From the NCBI RefSeq assembly GCF_000571935.1, contig NZ_ATAX01000009.1:1-64000 (forward strand): a stretch of 64,000 nt of DNA, given 5' to 3'. The notes under the pieces are model-generated. The model worked only from the letters and a program-made list of their open reading frames with translations. It did no database searches and had not been told where the DNA came from. Both the position numbers and the translations under genes were made by a program. Of the stretch, positions 1-9,075 are shown one piece after another (position 1 is the stretch's first letter; each line of letters opens with the position of its first letter). The DNA is from Ruminococcus flavefaciens 007c. GTDB lineage: Bacteria; Bacillota; Clostridia; Oscillospirales; Ruminococcaceae.

Positions 1-1478
1 GCTTCGGCGGCCAGGGCTGGGGCGGCCAGGGCGGCTTCGGCGGCGGCGATATGAGCGGCTTCGCAGGCGGATTTGCAGGCGGCGGCGGCAATATCGGCAG
101 CGATCCCGGCAACGGCGGTAACGCTAAGTCAGGCCTTAACGCTAAGATCAAGAATGATATGCCCACAACAGTTCCTGCCGGCTCCGAGAAGAGCGGCGGC
201 TGCAAGGTCGAGAAGAAGACCTATAACTGTAAATTCACAGGCGGAACAAAGAGCTGTAACGTTGTTCTTCCTCCTAATTATGATCCCAGCAAGAAGTACC
301 CTGTTATGTACGTTCTCCACGGTATCGGCGGTGACGAAGGCAGCATGGTAAGCGGTATGGGCGTTCAGGAGCTCCTTGCAGGTCTTACCTCTAGCGGCAA
401 GGCAGAGGAAATGATCATCGTTCTTCCCAGCCAGTACACAAGCAAGAACGGCAACGGCGGCGGCGGTTTCGGTATCAACCAGGAGACCTGCGCTGCATAC
501 GACAACTTCCTCTATGATATCTCCGACAGCCTTATCCCCTTCATCGAGGCTAATTACCCCGTAAAGACAGGCCGTGAGAACAGAGCTATCACAGGATTCT
601 CAATGGGAGGCCGAGAGGCTATCTACATTGGTCTTATGCGTCCTGACCTCTTCGGTTATGTAGGCGGTGCTTGTCCCGCTCCCGGAATCACACCTGCAAC
701 AGATATGTTCATGACTCATCCCGGCTGTATGAAGCCCAGTGAGATGAAGTTCAGAGACGTAGGTCCCGAGCCTGAGGTATTTATGATAACAGGCGGTACA
801 AACGACTCAGTTGTTGGTACATTCCCCAAGGAATACAGCGATACACTCACAACAAACGGCGTTGAGCACGTTTACCAGTCCATCCCCGGCGGCGGACACG
901 GTGCTGAATCCGTAAAGCCTCATCTTTACACATTCATGAGATACGCTTTCAAGACCGAGTCTAACGAGACCGGTTCTACAACACCCGGCGGTTCAACAAC
1001 ACCCGGTGGTTCAACAACACCCGGCGGTTCTACAACACCCGGCGGTTCAACAACTCCCGGCGGCTCAACAACTCCCGGCGGCTCAACAACTCCCGGCGGC
1101 TTCGACTTCGGTCAGGGCGGCCAGCCCTGGGGCGGTCAGGGCGGCCAGGGCTGGGGCGGCCAGGGCGGCTTCGGCGGCGGTACAGTTGATCCCGGCAGCG
1201 TAACTCCCAGCATACCCACCAAGAAGGAGATCGACGCTAAGGTTTCCAAGTGGGGCGACTCTAACGGCGACGGCAAGGTTGACCTTTCAGATGCTATCTT
1301 CATCATGCAGGCACTTGCTAACCCCAATAAGTACAGCATCTCTTCACAGGGCAGATCCAATGCCGATGTTTGCGAGGCAGGCGCAGGTCTTACCAGCGAT
1401 GACGCTCTTGCAATCCAGAAGTTCCTCATCGGTTCTGTTTCGGCACTCCCTGAGAGCTATATGCCCGGCGTTTCATGA
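1..1478 (+). CDS. CE1-type (feruloyl/acetyl xylan) esterase with C-terminal dockerin, 5' end outside the window
   Basis: The reading frame is open from the first bases (first full codon at 3), so the ATG at 51 is internal and the true start lies to the left. Order: Gly-rich linker, an alpha/beta-hydrolase of the esterase D/CE1 type (about 180-960), seven STTPGG units, a second Gly/Trp/Gln linker, then a dockerin (about 1242-1475). The nucleophile Ser is in GFSMGG (codon 600-602); the likely acid is Asp in GGTND (codon 804-806) and the base is His in GGGHG (codon 897-899). Such enzymes remove ferulate or acetate from xylan; the substrate cannot be read here. The dockerin has DSNGDGKVD as its first calcium loop; the second lies near 1395. 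Because a Gly-rich linker comes first, another module, possibly catalytic, probably lies upstream. Secretion is inferred, since the signal peptide is not in the window. Confidence 0.85.
   Translation, partial: FGGQGWGGQGGFGGGDMSGFAGGFAGGGGNIGSDPGNGGNAKSGLNAKIKNDMPTTVPAGSEKSGGCKVEKKTYNCKFTGGTKSCNVVLPPNYDPSKKYPVMYVLHGIGGDEGSMVSGMGVQELLAGLTSSGKAEEMIIVLPSQYTSKNGNGGGGFGINQETCAAYDNFLYDISDSLIPFIEANYPVKTGRENRAITGFSMGGREAIYIGLMRPDLFGYVGGACPAPGITPATDMFMTHPGCMKPSEMKFRDVGPEPEVFMITGGTNDSVVGTFPKEYSDTLTTNGVEHVYQSIPGGGHGAESVKPHLYTFMRYAFKTESNETGSTTPGGSTTPGGSTTPGGSTTPGGSTTPGGSTTPGGSTTPGGFDFGQGGQPWGGQGGQGWGGQGGFGGGTVDPGSVTPSIPTKKEIDAKVSKWGDSNGDGKVDLSDAIFIMQALANPNKYSISSQGRSNADVCEAGAGLTSDDALAIQKFLIGSVSALPESYMPGVS
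975..1100 (+). repeat. Seven tandem 18-bp units encoding STTPGG linker
   Basis: Seven in-frame copies of an 18-bp unit encode Ser-Thr-Thr-Pro-Gly-Gly between the esterase and the dockerin. Units differ only at synonymous third positions. This is a flexible, probably glycosylated linker, and the tandem units could change in number by slippage without breaking the frame. Confidence 0.9.
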
Positions 1479-1578
1479 TCTGCTGATATATATTCACATT
1501 TGATACGGGATATTTCCTGACCTGAGCATCTGATCCTCTGCGGACAGATGCGGAAACTCCCGCTAAAGTGCAAAACAA

Positions 1579-1617
1579 GACCTCCTGCGGCCGAAAAGCC
1601 GCGGGAGGTTTTTATTT
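1579..1617 (+). terminator. Rho-independent terminator of the esterase gene
   Basis: A GC-rich stem (ACCTCC-GCGGC paired with GCCGC-GGGAGGT) with a CGAAAA loop is followed by TTTTTATTTTAT. It lies 100 bases after the stop codon. Confidence 0.85.
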
Positions 1618-1642
1618 TATACCGCTGTATTTCTCCGGTACA

Positions 1643-1671
1643 TTGCAATGTCATTAATTATATGCTATAAT
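1643..1671 (+). promoter_or_regulatory. Sigma-A promoter of the membrane protein gene
   Basis: TTGCAA (1643-1648), a 17-base spacer and TATAAT (1666-1671), with an extended TG two bases before the -10. It starts 68 bases upstream of the chosen ATG. Confidence 0.7.
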
Positions 1672-1738
1672 TAATTTATATTTTCTGTATAGCAGAGTTC
1701 CTGCGGGATCTTTATCAATATAAAAGGTGGTTAAACAG

Positions 1739-3637
1739 ATGAAAAATCAAAACAGTCCTAAAACACTCGCCGACCTGAAATGGCTCCCATATTTGCTTTC
1801 TGCACTGGGCGCTGTTGCCTTTTCACAGTACTTCTGCCTCAAAAGCTCAAGCCACTTCACATTGCTGTTCGCTTTGCTGATGTTCCCGCTTTTCAGGAAA
1901 AGATACTCCCGCGGAAACGGTTTCACCAAGTCCTCTGCCATATGCGGAGCACTGTTCTCCCTGTTCACCATCGGCTCTGCGCTCATAGGACAGGAGCAGA
2001 TACAGCCAACCTTCTCAAAGCTGGAGCAGTTCTCACCATTCATAGCCACATTTATTATGTTCTTCTTTTTCTATGAGGCTTTATGCTTTGTACTGCTTCA
2101 GAAGCTGGAAACCATTACGCTGACTGCGGACAGAGCCGAACCCTCCGCCCAAAGCAAGCTCAAGGTGTTTTTCGGCTCAATGGCAGTAATGCTGATAATG
2201 TGGCTGCCGTTCCTGCTTTACTCCTATCCTGCGGTTATGACTGAGGACTCCATATGGCAGCTCCAGCAGGCAGCAGGCCTGAAACCGCTGAATAACCACC
2301 ACCCTGTTTTCCACACTCTTATAATCAGACTGACCTTCAATATCGGAAAGCTCATATTCGGCGACGATACAAGAGCTGTCCTCGTCTGCACAGTTACACA
2401 GCAGCTCTTCCTTTCAGCCTGCTTTGCATACCTCATCGAGACTCTCTATAAATTCAAGGCAAAAAAATGCCTTATCATAGGCTCTCTGCTTTTCTACTGC
2501 ATACCCGTTTACCACGGTATGTACAGCGTGACCATGTGGAAGGACGTATGGTTCGGCGGAATTATCGCCGTAATGTCCGCCCTCATCTGGAGACTGCTGT
2601 GCAAAGAGAAGAAGTTCCGCTTATCAGCTGCCGAGGCAGTGATACTCTTCGTTTTCTCCGTAGCTATGTGCCTTATGAGAAGCAACGGTCTCTACGCCTA
2701 TCCCCTCCTGCTCATCGGAAGTATATTCGTATTCTTCCGCAGAAGCAAGCTGACTATCGCGGTAATGGCTGCATCACTGGCAGCTGCCGTAATAATAAAC
2801 GGTCCTGTCTACAAGGCAATGAACGTGGAGCCGGGAGATGTCATTGATCCCCTTTCCATACCCGATCAGCAGATAGCTGCTGTGGCTGCAAATCCCAATA
2901 ACCTTACCCCTGAACAGAAGGAGCTCCTCAGCAAGGTCATAGAGATCGACAAGATCGACGATATGTATACATACTTCATATCCAATCCTATCCACGACCT
3001 CATAAGGGAAAAGAACAATCAGCAGTATATCGCCGAGCACAAGTCGGAATTCCTGAAGCTGTGGGCAGATCTCGGAATGGCATACCCCGAAAAATACTTC
3101 AGGGCATATATCAACCAGACCAGCGGCTACTGGTTCCCCGATATACAGTACTGGGTAACGTCCACCTCCTGCTTCACGGAGGGATTTGACATAAAGCCCG
3201 AATCGAAAGCAGGCTTTATGACCGATACCCTTACCTTCTATATCAATTCCTACATTGAAACGCCCTTCCTCGGACTTGTATGGAGCATAGGCATGGGAGT
3301 ATGGGTGTTCCTCTTCATGACGGGAGCCGCCATGAGAAGGCACAGACGCTCGGTATTCCTCGTTTATCTCCCTGTTATGGCAATATGGCTCACTCTTCTG
3401 GCCGCTACTCCCGTTCACGCCGAATTCAGGTATATCTACTGTCTCTTCACGGCAATGCCGCTGTTCTGCGCTATCCCGTGCATGGATACAAAAATATGCG
3501 CCGAAGCATCTGAAGTGAAGGAAAAAATCTCCGAAAACACAGACGTGAAGGTAACCGCTGAAGTCCATGACGATACGGATGAAGCCGAAGAAGTCGCAAA
3601 AGAGCTCACAGACCATCCCGAAAGCACTGAACAATAA
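1739..3637 (+). CDS. Multi-pass membrane protein, DUF6020-like
   Basis: 632 residues with roughly a dozen hydrophobic segments and a charged C-terminal tail of about 45 residues rich in Glu and Asp, probably cytoplasmic. The ATG at 1739 is preferred over an in-frame GTG at 1727 because the AAAGGTGG ribosome site (1723-1730) is correctly spaced for the ATG and overlaps the GTG. A central soluble part (about residues 365-470) sits between membrane segments. The motifs NNHHPVFHT and MWKDVWFG resemble the uncharacterised DUF6020 membrane family, which recalls membrane glycosyltransferases; that assignment is from memory and moderate. It is a single-gene unit with its own promoter and terminator. 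Function unknown. Confidence 0.7.
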   Translation: MKNQNSPKTLADLKWLPYLLSALGAVAFSQYFCLKSSSHFTLLFALLMFPLFRKRYSRGNGFTKSSAICGALFSLFTIGSALIGQEQIQPTFSKLEQFSPFIATFIMFFFFYEALCFVLLQKLETITLTADRAEPSAQSKLKVFFGSMAVMLIMWLPFLLYSYPAVMTEDSIWQLQQAAGLKPLNNHHPVFHTLIIRLTFNIGKLIFGDDTRAVLVCTVTQQLFLSACFAYLIETLYKFKAKKCLIIGSLLFYCIPVYHGMYSVTMWKDVWFGGIIAVMSALIWRLLCKEKKFRLSAAEAVILFVFSVAMCLMRSNGLYAYPLLLIGSIFVFFRRSKLTIAVMAASLAAAVIINGPVYKAMNVEPGDVIDPLSIPDQQIAAVAANPNNLTPEQKELLSKVIEIDKIDDMYTYFISNPIHDLIREKNNQQYIAEHKSEFLKLWADLGMAYPEKYFRAYINQTSGYWFPDIQYWVTSTSCFTEGFDIKPESKAGFMTDTLTFYINSYIETPFLGLVWSIGMGVWVFLFMTGAAMRRHRRSVFLVYLPVMAIWLTLLAATPVHAEFRYIYCLFTAMPLFCAIPCMDTKICAEASEVKEKISENTDVKVTAEVHDDTDEAEEVAKELTDHPESTEQ

Positions 3638-3645
3638 TACATAGA

Positions 3646-3690
3646 AAAAGCCTTCCTGCTCCGCTGCGGTGGACGGAAGGCTTTTTTATT
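3646..3690 (+). terminator. Terminator after the membrane protein gene
   Basis: AAAAAGCCTTCC pairs with GGAAGGCTTTTTT around a 17-base loop; a U-tract follows. Confidence 0.85.
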
Positions 3691-3752
3691 CTCGGAAAGT
3701 AAGTCAGAGGTTAAAAAAACAGCTGATATCAGTAAAAAAGTACTATTTTTCA

Positions 3753-3781
3753 TTGCAAAATTACGCAATATCATGTATAAT
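3753..3781 (+). promoter_or_regulatory. Promoter of the pectate lyase gene
   Basis: TTGCAA (3753-3758), 17 bases, TATAAT (3776-3781) with a TG extension. The same -35 variant and spacing occur at 1643, so TTGCAA seems a normal -35 in this genome. Confidence 0.7.
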
Positions 3782-3823
3782 GTTAATATAGAAAATATTG
3801 ACATTTGTCGGGAGGATATTAAA

Positions 3824-6358
3824 ATGAATAAGAAGATCAAAAGATCGGCAGCTCTGGCTGTGGGTATCCTGACTGCCTTTTCGGGAGCTTCTTCTGCTGC
3901 TCCTTCGGGCAGACCTGTTCTGAACGCTTATGCGGCAGGCAGTATTCCCGCCTTTCCGGGAGCTGCCGGCGGAGGAAAATACGCCACAGGCGGCCGCGGC
4001 GGCGAGGTCTATCATGTTACCAACCTCAATGACAGCGGTGAGGGTTCCTTCCGCGACGCGGTAAGCAAATCGGGAAGGATAGTGGTTTTTGACGTAAGCG
4101 GCACTATCGAATTAAAAGGAAATATCCTGTGTTCGGGCAATGTCACCGTAGCAGGCCAGACTGCTCCCGGAGGTTCGGGCATCACGCTCAAAAACTACAA
4201 GATGGGTATGTCGGGGGATAATATCATCTGCCGTTATATAAGCTCCCGCCCGGGACCTTATGCGGCCACCGACTCGGGCAACGACGCATGGGGAGGAGCA
4301 AAGGGCTCCAATTCCATCATCGACCACTGCTCCATGGGCTGGACCACCGACGAGCAATGGGGGCTTTACTCCAATAATACCAATTATACCGTGCAGTACT
4401 CCGTACTTGGTCCTGCCGACTCCTGGGGCGGCCACAAGAAAGGCCTCCACGGCTTCGGTATAATGATGGGAAAGGGCGACCTGACCTTTGACCACAACCT
4501 CATTATCCACAATGTTTCCAGAAATTTCCGCGGCAAGGTGCCCGACCAGTACACCGCTGACTTCACAAACAATATCATCTATGACTGGGGCTATCAGACC
4601 GCCTACGGAACTATCGGCCATCTGAACTATGTGAACAATACCCTCAAGGCAGGCAGCTCCACAACAGGCGGCTATCACTGGATGTACGTGGACAGCACCA
4701 CAAAGCCGCAGAACTTCAAGGTCTACTGCGCAGGCAACCGCCTTATCAATAAGGACGGCTCCTTACACAGCATAACCAATGACAACTGGTCGGGAGTCAC
4801 CGTAAAGGACGACATAGGCATATCAAAGAACGACCTTTACAGCGCTTCTTCCTTCCCGATCAATATAGACGGCGAGAACATATCCACAGCAAATACCGCT
4901 GAAAGTGCAGCTGCCTCCTATGACCACGTTATAAGCTTCGCAGGCAACGGCATCTCTCCCGATAAGAGGACAGCCATTGACAGACAGTGCGCAAGCGATG
5001 CAAAAAACGGTACGGGACAGTGCAGCGGTACCGCCGCTTACGACGGTTCCGAGGCCAATCTCAATAAATACAATATCAAGTGCGGAGTGACCTACAGCTA
5101 TCCCTCCGCTGTTACAAAAAAGGAGATAACAGACGCCGATAACGACGGCATGGACGACAGCTGGGAGCTGGAACGCGGTCTTGATCCCAATGATCCAGAG
5201 GACTATGCAGGAGATTACTGCGGTCAGGGATATATGAATATCGAGTATTACATCAACGACCTTACTGTGAATTCCTTCCCCGAGGGCGTTGTGAAGCTGT
5301 CTCCCACAGACGGAAATTTCACACCGGTTTCTGCTGTATCAGCCTTTGAGAAGATAGAAGCCGATTCGTTTTCGGATAAGAAAGGCATAATCGTCGAGGA
5401 ATATTCGGGCAGATCAAATAATTTAGCTCTTGTTTCTGACGGCGACTGGGTAAAGTATAGCAGAATAAACTTTGGAAGCGGAGCAAATTCTTTCAGCGGA
5501 TGGATGGGCGGCTATCCTTCAAAGATCGAACTCTATCTTGACAGTATGGACGGAACTCCTGCAGCAGTCATAGATTACAGCGGCACAAAATCGCTGAATG
5601 ATTATCATACATTCGAGACTAATATCAAGACAATAACAGGTACTCATGACCTGTATATGGTATTCAAGGGCGAAAGCGAATATCTCGTAAATCTGTGCTC
5701 ATTCAAGTTCGGAAAAGATAAGCTGCCCATCAGCGGAAAGCTATTCAAAAATGTTCAGGTGACGGCGCAGGCAAATCCCGATTCATGGCAGATAGGGGAA
5801 AATGCAGCTGTGGGCTCTTTCATATTCGGCGACAGGGAATTCAGGATAGCCGAACTCCAGTCTAATCTTGAGGGAGCGGAGATACTCCTTACCTCCTGCG
5901 ACGCAAAGGGCACCACAGGCGAAGCGGCTTCCTTTACCGCAGGCAGCGATATGTCCCTGTATGTAGGTCTGGACAGCAGAGTGGAAAATGTTCCCGAATG
6001 GCTCAGCGATTACACGCTGATGAGGACGCTGTGCAGATCGGATAACGATGTTACATTTATGATGTATATAAAGGACGTCAGGGCAGGCGAAAATATCTCC
6101 CTCGGCAGCAACGGACAGACCTACAAATGCGTGAATTATATCGTCATGGCTTTACCTGCCGAAAAGCAATACCCGGCAGGCGACATAAACAGAGACGGTA
6201 TCACCGGTATGGCAGATCTTGTACTGCTGCAAAAATACATACTCAAAAAAGAAGAGCTCACTCAGGAGCAGTCTGTATCAGCAGATGTCAACGGCGACGG
6301 AGCAACAGATGTGTTTGACGTTATAAGACTCAGGAAAATGATAGTAAACAATACCTGA
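3824..6358 (+). CDS. Pectate lyase (PL1 family) with CBM6-like module, unknown module and dockerin
   Basis: 844 residues. The ATG at 3824 follows a GGGAGG site (3810-3815); an ATG at 3773 in the same frame overlaps the -10 box and is rejected. A signal peptide is followed by a right-handed beta-helix pectate lyase (about residues 35-420) opening with FPGAAGGGKYATGGRGGEVY, a PL1 hallmark. A short calcium-like segment (DADNDGMDDSWE) follows, then a CBM6-like beta-sandwich (about 510-630), an unrecognised beta-rich module (about 635-780) and a dockerin with DINRDGITG and DVNGDGATD loops. It is expected to cleave homogalacturonan by beta-elimination outside the cell, docked to a scaffoldin. The gene stands alone between a promoter and a terminator. 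Confidence 0.88.
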   Translation: MNKKIKRSAALAVGILTAFSGASSAAPSGRPVLNAYAAGSIPAFPGAAGGGKYATGGRGGEVYHVTNLNDSGEGSFRDAVSKSGRIVVFDVSGTIELKGNILCSGNVTVAGQTAPGGSGITLKNYKMGMSGDNIICRYISSRPGPYAATDSGNDAWGGAKGSNSIIDHCSMGWTTDEQWGLYSNNTNYTVQYSVLGPADSWGGHKKGLHGFGIMMGKGDLTFDHNLIIHNVSRNFRGKVPDQYTADFTNNIIYDWGYQTAYGTIGHLNYVNNTLKAGSSTTGGYHWMYVDSTTKPQNFKVYCAGNRLINKDGSLHSITNDNWSGVTVKDDIGISKNDLYSASSFPINIDGENISTANTAESAAASYDHVISFAGNGISPDKRTAIDRQCASDAKNGTGQCSGTAAYDGSEANLNKYNIKCGVTYSYPSAVTKKEITDADNDGMDDSWELERGLDPNDPEDYAGDYCGQGYMNIEYYINDLTVNSFPEGVVKLSPTDGNFTPVSAVSAFEKIEADSFSDKKGIIVEEYSGRSNNLALVSDGDWVKYSRINFGSGANSFSGWMGGYPSKIELYLDSMDGTPAAVIDYSGTKSLNDYHTFETNIKTITGTHDLYMVFKGESEYLVNLCSFKFGKDKLPISGKLFKNVQVTAQANPDSWQIGENAAVGSFIFGDREFRIAELQSNLEGAEILLTSCDAKGTTGEAASFTAGSDMSLYVGLDSRVENVPEWLSDYTLMRTLCRSDNDVTFMMYIKDVRAGENISLGSNGQTYKCVNYIVMALPAEKQYPAGDINRDGITGMADLVLLQKYILKKEELTQEQSVSADVNGDGATDVFDVIRLRKMIVNNT

Positions 6359-6365
6359 AAACAGA

Positions 6366-6403
6366 AACAGTCGTAAGGCTTTATGTCCTTACGACTGTTT
6401 TTT
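6366..6403. terminator. Terminator between convergent genes
   Basis: A 13-bp stem (AACAGTCGTAAGG with CCTTACGACTGTT) is followed by Ts on the plus strand and by TTTCTGTTTTC on the minus strand. It can serve both the pectate lyase gene and the convergent LRR gene. Confidence 0.8.
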
Positions 6404-6438
6404 CGGATATTATACTGTAAAATACGCTTTTCGGTGCG

Positions 6439-8451
6439 TCATTTCTTTTCCATGTAAGCTTCCATGGAGATAACATCGCCCTTTGCGGTGGAGACATAGG
6501 CATAGTACGAAAGTATCTCGGATGCATCTACGGAATCTATCAGGCTGTTTTTGTCCACATCTGCCGCTGTCTGCTGATTTTTGCCGTAGCCGCCGTCCTG
6601 TCTGGTGGATACCTTCGAATAGTACGCAAGAACATCAGAAGCGTCCACAGCGTCTACATTTCCGTCACCGTTTACATCACCGAGAGAACAGCTGAGAACA
6701 GGCATCGGTGCATCTATCCTGTTCACTTCATACAGTCTTGCGATCATCTCTTTAAGTTCCTGGCGTGTGGCTTTTCCGTGAGGATCTATCCTGCGCTCCG
6801 ACTTGGGCGCACCGGGCTCTCCCTTGCCTTCGATGATATGCCATGTACAGGCCCAGCATATTGCCTCCCAATGGTCGAAATCCACATCGTAATAATCCAT
6901 GAAATCGTCGCTTCTGCCGAAGTCTATGGCTCTTTCATAGCCCATAAACTCAGAATATCTCATAAGCATGAGAGCAACGTCTTCTCTTGATATCCATTTT
7001 CCTACACCGAATGTATCGGAAACAACATAGGGATAGCCCAGACAGAGTGCATTTTTCTCACCCCAGAGCAGGGCGTCCTCATACCATGAGCCCGGCTCAA
7101 CATCGGTAAATCTGGACTTAAGTCCGCTGACGCTTGGCTTGCCTGCCATCTCATACAGCGTCTGCACTACGCTCTCACGTGTGATAAGATCTTTCGTGTC
7201 GGTTATTTCGTCATCCTTATCGTCATATGCCGGGAAAGAACCGTTTGATTCCGCATTCAGAGTGACCTTGTTGTCAAAGGCGATGAAGAATATATTATCC
7301 TTGCCGGTAGAAGTATCTCCGCCGTAATCTATTGTCCAGGCATGGAATTTGCCATAATTCCATATATCCTCGTCTTTGCCCTCGTTGTAGGCCTTTATAA
7401 GGTAAGGGTTGTGGCTTATATCGAGCTCGGTAAAGTCATTTATAAACGCCTGCAGGAAACGTAAATTCGGGTGATACGACAGATCAAGCCCTTTGAGATG
7501 ATTCTGCATACAATCCAGATAAGCAAGCTTCGGATTGTGAGAAAGATCAAGGCTTTCAAGCTCATTGTATGAGCAGCTGAGCTTGTTCAGCTCGGGATTG
7601 CTGCTTACGTCAATACTGGTAGCACCGTTATTTGAACAGTTATAATACTGCAATCCGGGACACTTGCTAACGTCAATGCTTCCCAGTTCATGATTATCCC
7701 AGACATTAAGTCTTTTCATTTTCGGACAGCAAGTAACATCAAGTGTCTTGAATTTATTTCTGAAAGCATCCAGATGCTGCATATTCGGATTGTGACTCAG
7801 GTCAAGCTCGGTGAGCTCACAGTCACCGCACATAAGATGCTCGAGTACGGGGTTATGGCTTACATCAAGCTTCTTCAGAGGATTGGAATTGCATTCAATG
7901 TATGACATCTTAGGGTTCTTTGTGACGTTCAGCGATGTCAGATTACAGTTGTAGCAATATACCCACTCCAGAGTAGGAAGATTTGAGAAATCCAGCGACG
8001 TAAAGAGATTGTCAGAACACCATATACCTGTGATCTCCTGATTTTTGCTGAGATCCATGGTCTTTATCTGGTTGTTCATACAATAAAGCCCGCGCAGTTC
8101 GGTAAGATACTCTATGCCCTGCAAGGACTTGACATTCATTCCGTTGCACCAGACGTTTCTCGCTCTCAATATCTCATCAGCATCCAGTGTTCCGTTTTTA
8201 TCTTTATCAAAAGCACTTGAGACATAAGATCTGAAATTAGCATCGGGAAAAGTTGTGGCATTGACATTTACAGGCTTGATGCCGTAGTCCCCCTTAGGCT
8301 TATCCGCCGCCGTATCAGTCAGTACCGAGGTCTTTGCTCCGCTCCCGGCAGCTCCTTCGGCAAAACACATATCGGCTGCGCCTGTCAGAGGTATCAGCAC
8401 AGCCATGAAAGCTGCAATAATTCCTGAAATCCTGCATTTTTTTCTGCTCAT
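6439..8451 (-). CDS. Secreted leucine-rich-repeat protein with SLH-like region and dockerin
   Basis: 670 residues. A signal peptide precedes a short EF-hand-like segment (FDKDKNGTLDADEI, about residues 80-95). About twelve LRRs of 21-22 residues follow, with repeating LDLSHNP or LDVSKCP (about 90-360). Next comes a region with two SLH-like repeats (FTDVEPGSWYEDALLWG and DFDHWEAICWACTWHI, about 440-580), and finally a dockerin (DVNGDGNVD and DVDKNSLID). Having both SLH-like and dockerin modules suggests a protein that could link the cell wall to cohesins, but SLH function was judged by eye only. No catalytic motif is visible. LRRs usually bind other proteins or glycans. It is a monocistronic gene with a clear promoter at 8595-8623. 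Confidence 0.8.
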   Translation of the reverse strand: MSRKKCRISGIIAAFMAVLIPLTGAADMCFAEGAAGSGAKTSVLTDTAADKPKGDYGIKPVNVNATTFPDANFRSYVSSAFDKDKNGTLDADEILRARNVWCNGMNVKSLQGIEYLTELRGLYCMNNQIKTMDLSKNQEITGIWCSDNLFTSLDFSNLPTLEWVYCYNCNLTSLNVTKNPKMSYIECNSNPLKKLDVSHNPVLEHLMCGDCELTELDLSHNPNMQHLDAFRNKFKTLDVTCCPKMKRLNVWDNHELGSIDVSKCPGLQYYNCSNNGATSIDVSSNPELNKLSCSYNELESLDLSHNPKLAYLDCMQNHLKGLDLSYHPNLRFLQAFINDFTELDISHNPYLIKAYNEGKDEDIWNYGKFHAWTIDYGGDTSTGKDNIFFIAFDNKVTLNAESNGSFPAYDDKDDEITDTKDLITRESVVQTLYEMAGKPSVSGLKSRFTDVEPGSWYEDALLWGEKNALCLGYPYVVSDTFGVGKWISREDVALMLMRYSEFMGYERAIDFGRSDDFMDYYDVDFDHWEAICWACTWHIIEGKGEPGAPKSERRIDPHGKATRQELKEMIARLYEVNRIDAPMPVLSCSLGDVNGDGNVDAVDASDVLAYYSKVSTRQDGGYGKNQQTAADVDKNSLIDSVDASEILSYYAYVSTAKGDVISMEAYMEKK

Positions 8452-8594
8452 ATTCTATTACTTCCCTTCTCTTTCATCAAAGCGTGATTTATTCAGGAAA
8501 AGTTTTACATTGTTTTTCATATCGATAATCTCATAACCTATGATGCCGCAGTTTACAATTATCCTTTCGGAAATCTGCCATCATCTTTAATTAC

Positions 8595-8623
8595 AGATTA
8601 TCATAATCTTCCGGCTGTGTCAA
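8595..8623 (-). promoter_or_regulatory. Consensus promoter of the LRR-SLH-dockerin gene
   Basis: Read on the minus strand: TTGACA (8623-8618), 17 bases, TAATCT (8600-8595). The leader to the start codon is about 140 bases. Confidence 0.75.
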
Positions 8624-8872
8624 TACTTTTTTCTGTCAGATTTTCTTCTGTTTTCAGCCATGTACTGCCCTGCGGCCATGTTGGGAGAGGTCGGCTCCGA
8701 AGCAGTAATTTCTCTGACTTTATCAAAACAACGCAGCTGCGTTGCTTTCGGCTCGTGAATATGAAGTGATGCCGATAGCCGCATCATGTTAAGATAAAAA
8801 ATGCGCTTCACATAAAGTGAAACGCGAACTTGTCCGCCCCCCGTAACAACAGGGCAGTCTTATCTGTCTGGA
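8624..8872. other. Intergenic stretch with two hairpins and no convincing gene
   Basis: Between the LRR promoter and the tRNA terminator. It holds a perfect 16-bp palindrome CAACGCAGCTGCGTTG (8729-8744) and, on the minus strand, a stem GCGTTTCACTTTATGTGAAGCGC followed by ATTTTTTATC (about 8795-8825) that looks like a second terminator. A 63-codon minus-strand frame at 8620-8811 begins inside that hairpin and has no ribosome site, so I do not call it a gene. Confidence 0.5.
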
Positions 8873-8904
8873 CAACAAAAAAGCTCACGCAACTGCGTGA
8901 GCTT
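8873..8904 (-). terminator. Terminator of the tRNA-Gln gene
   Basis: On the minus strand, AAGCTCACGC and GCGTGAGCTT form a 10-bp stem with a short loop, followed directly by TTTTTTGTTG. It lies just 3' of the tRNA. Confidence 0.85.
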
Positions 8905-8906
8905 AC

Positions 8907-8982
8907 TGGTTGGGGTGGAAGGATTTGAACCCTCGAAATAACGGAGTCAGAGTCCGCTGCCTTACCACTTGGCGACACCCCA
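8907..8982 (-). tRNA. tRNA-Gln (anticodon CUG), CCA encoded
   Basis: Reading the minus strand from 8982, the acceptor TGGGGTG pairs with CACCCCA near the 3' end, followed by discriminator A and an encoded CCA. The D arm has CGCCAAGTGGTAAGGCA, the anticodon loop is CTCTGAC with anticodon CTG, and the T arm contains GGTTCAAATCC. The U-A first pair and overall sequence match bacterial tRNA-Gln. Confidence 0.95.
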
Positions 8983-9075
8983 ATATATGGACTGAATTAT
9001 TCAGCTTTATTATTATATCACCTATTTATATAAATGTCAATAGCATGATATATATTTTTATTTTTTAACAATACA

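Noticed and set aside
975-1100. Possible CRISPR repeats
   Set aside because: The 18-bp units are directly adjacent without spacers and encode STTPGG in frame.
2774-3634. Large minus-strand frame of 286 codons
   Set aside because: Antisense to the membrane protein gene, no ribosome site, composition unlike real proteins here (very Cys/Tyr/Gly-rich).
8620-8811. Minus-strand frame of 63 codons
   Set aside because: Starts inside a terminator-like hairpin, has no ribosome site, and overlaps the LRR promoter.
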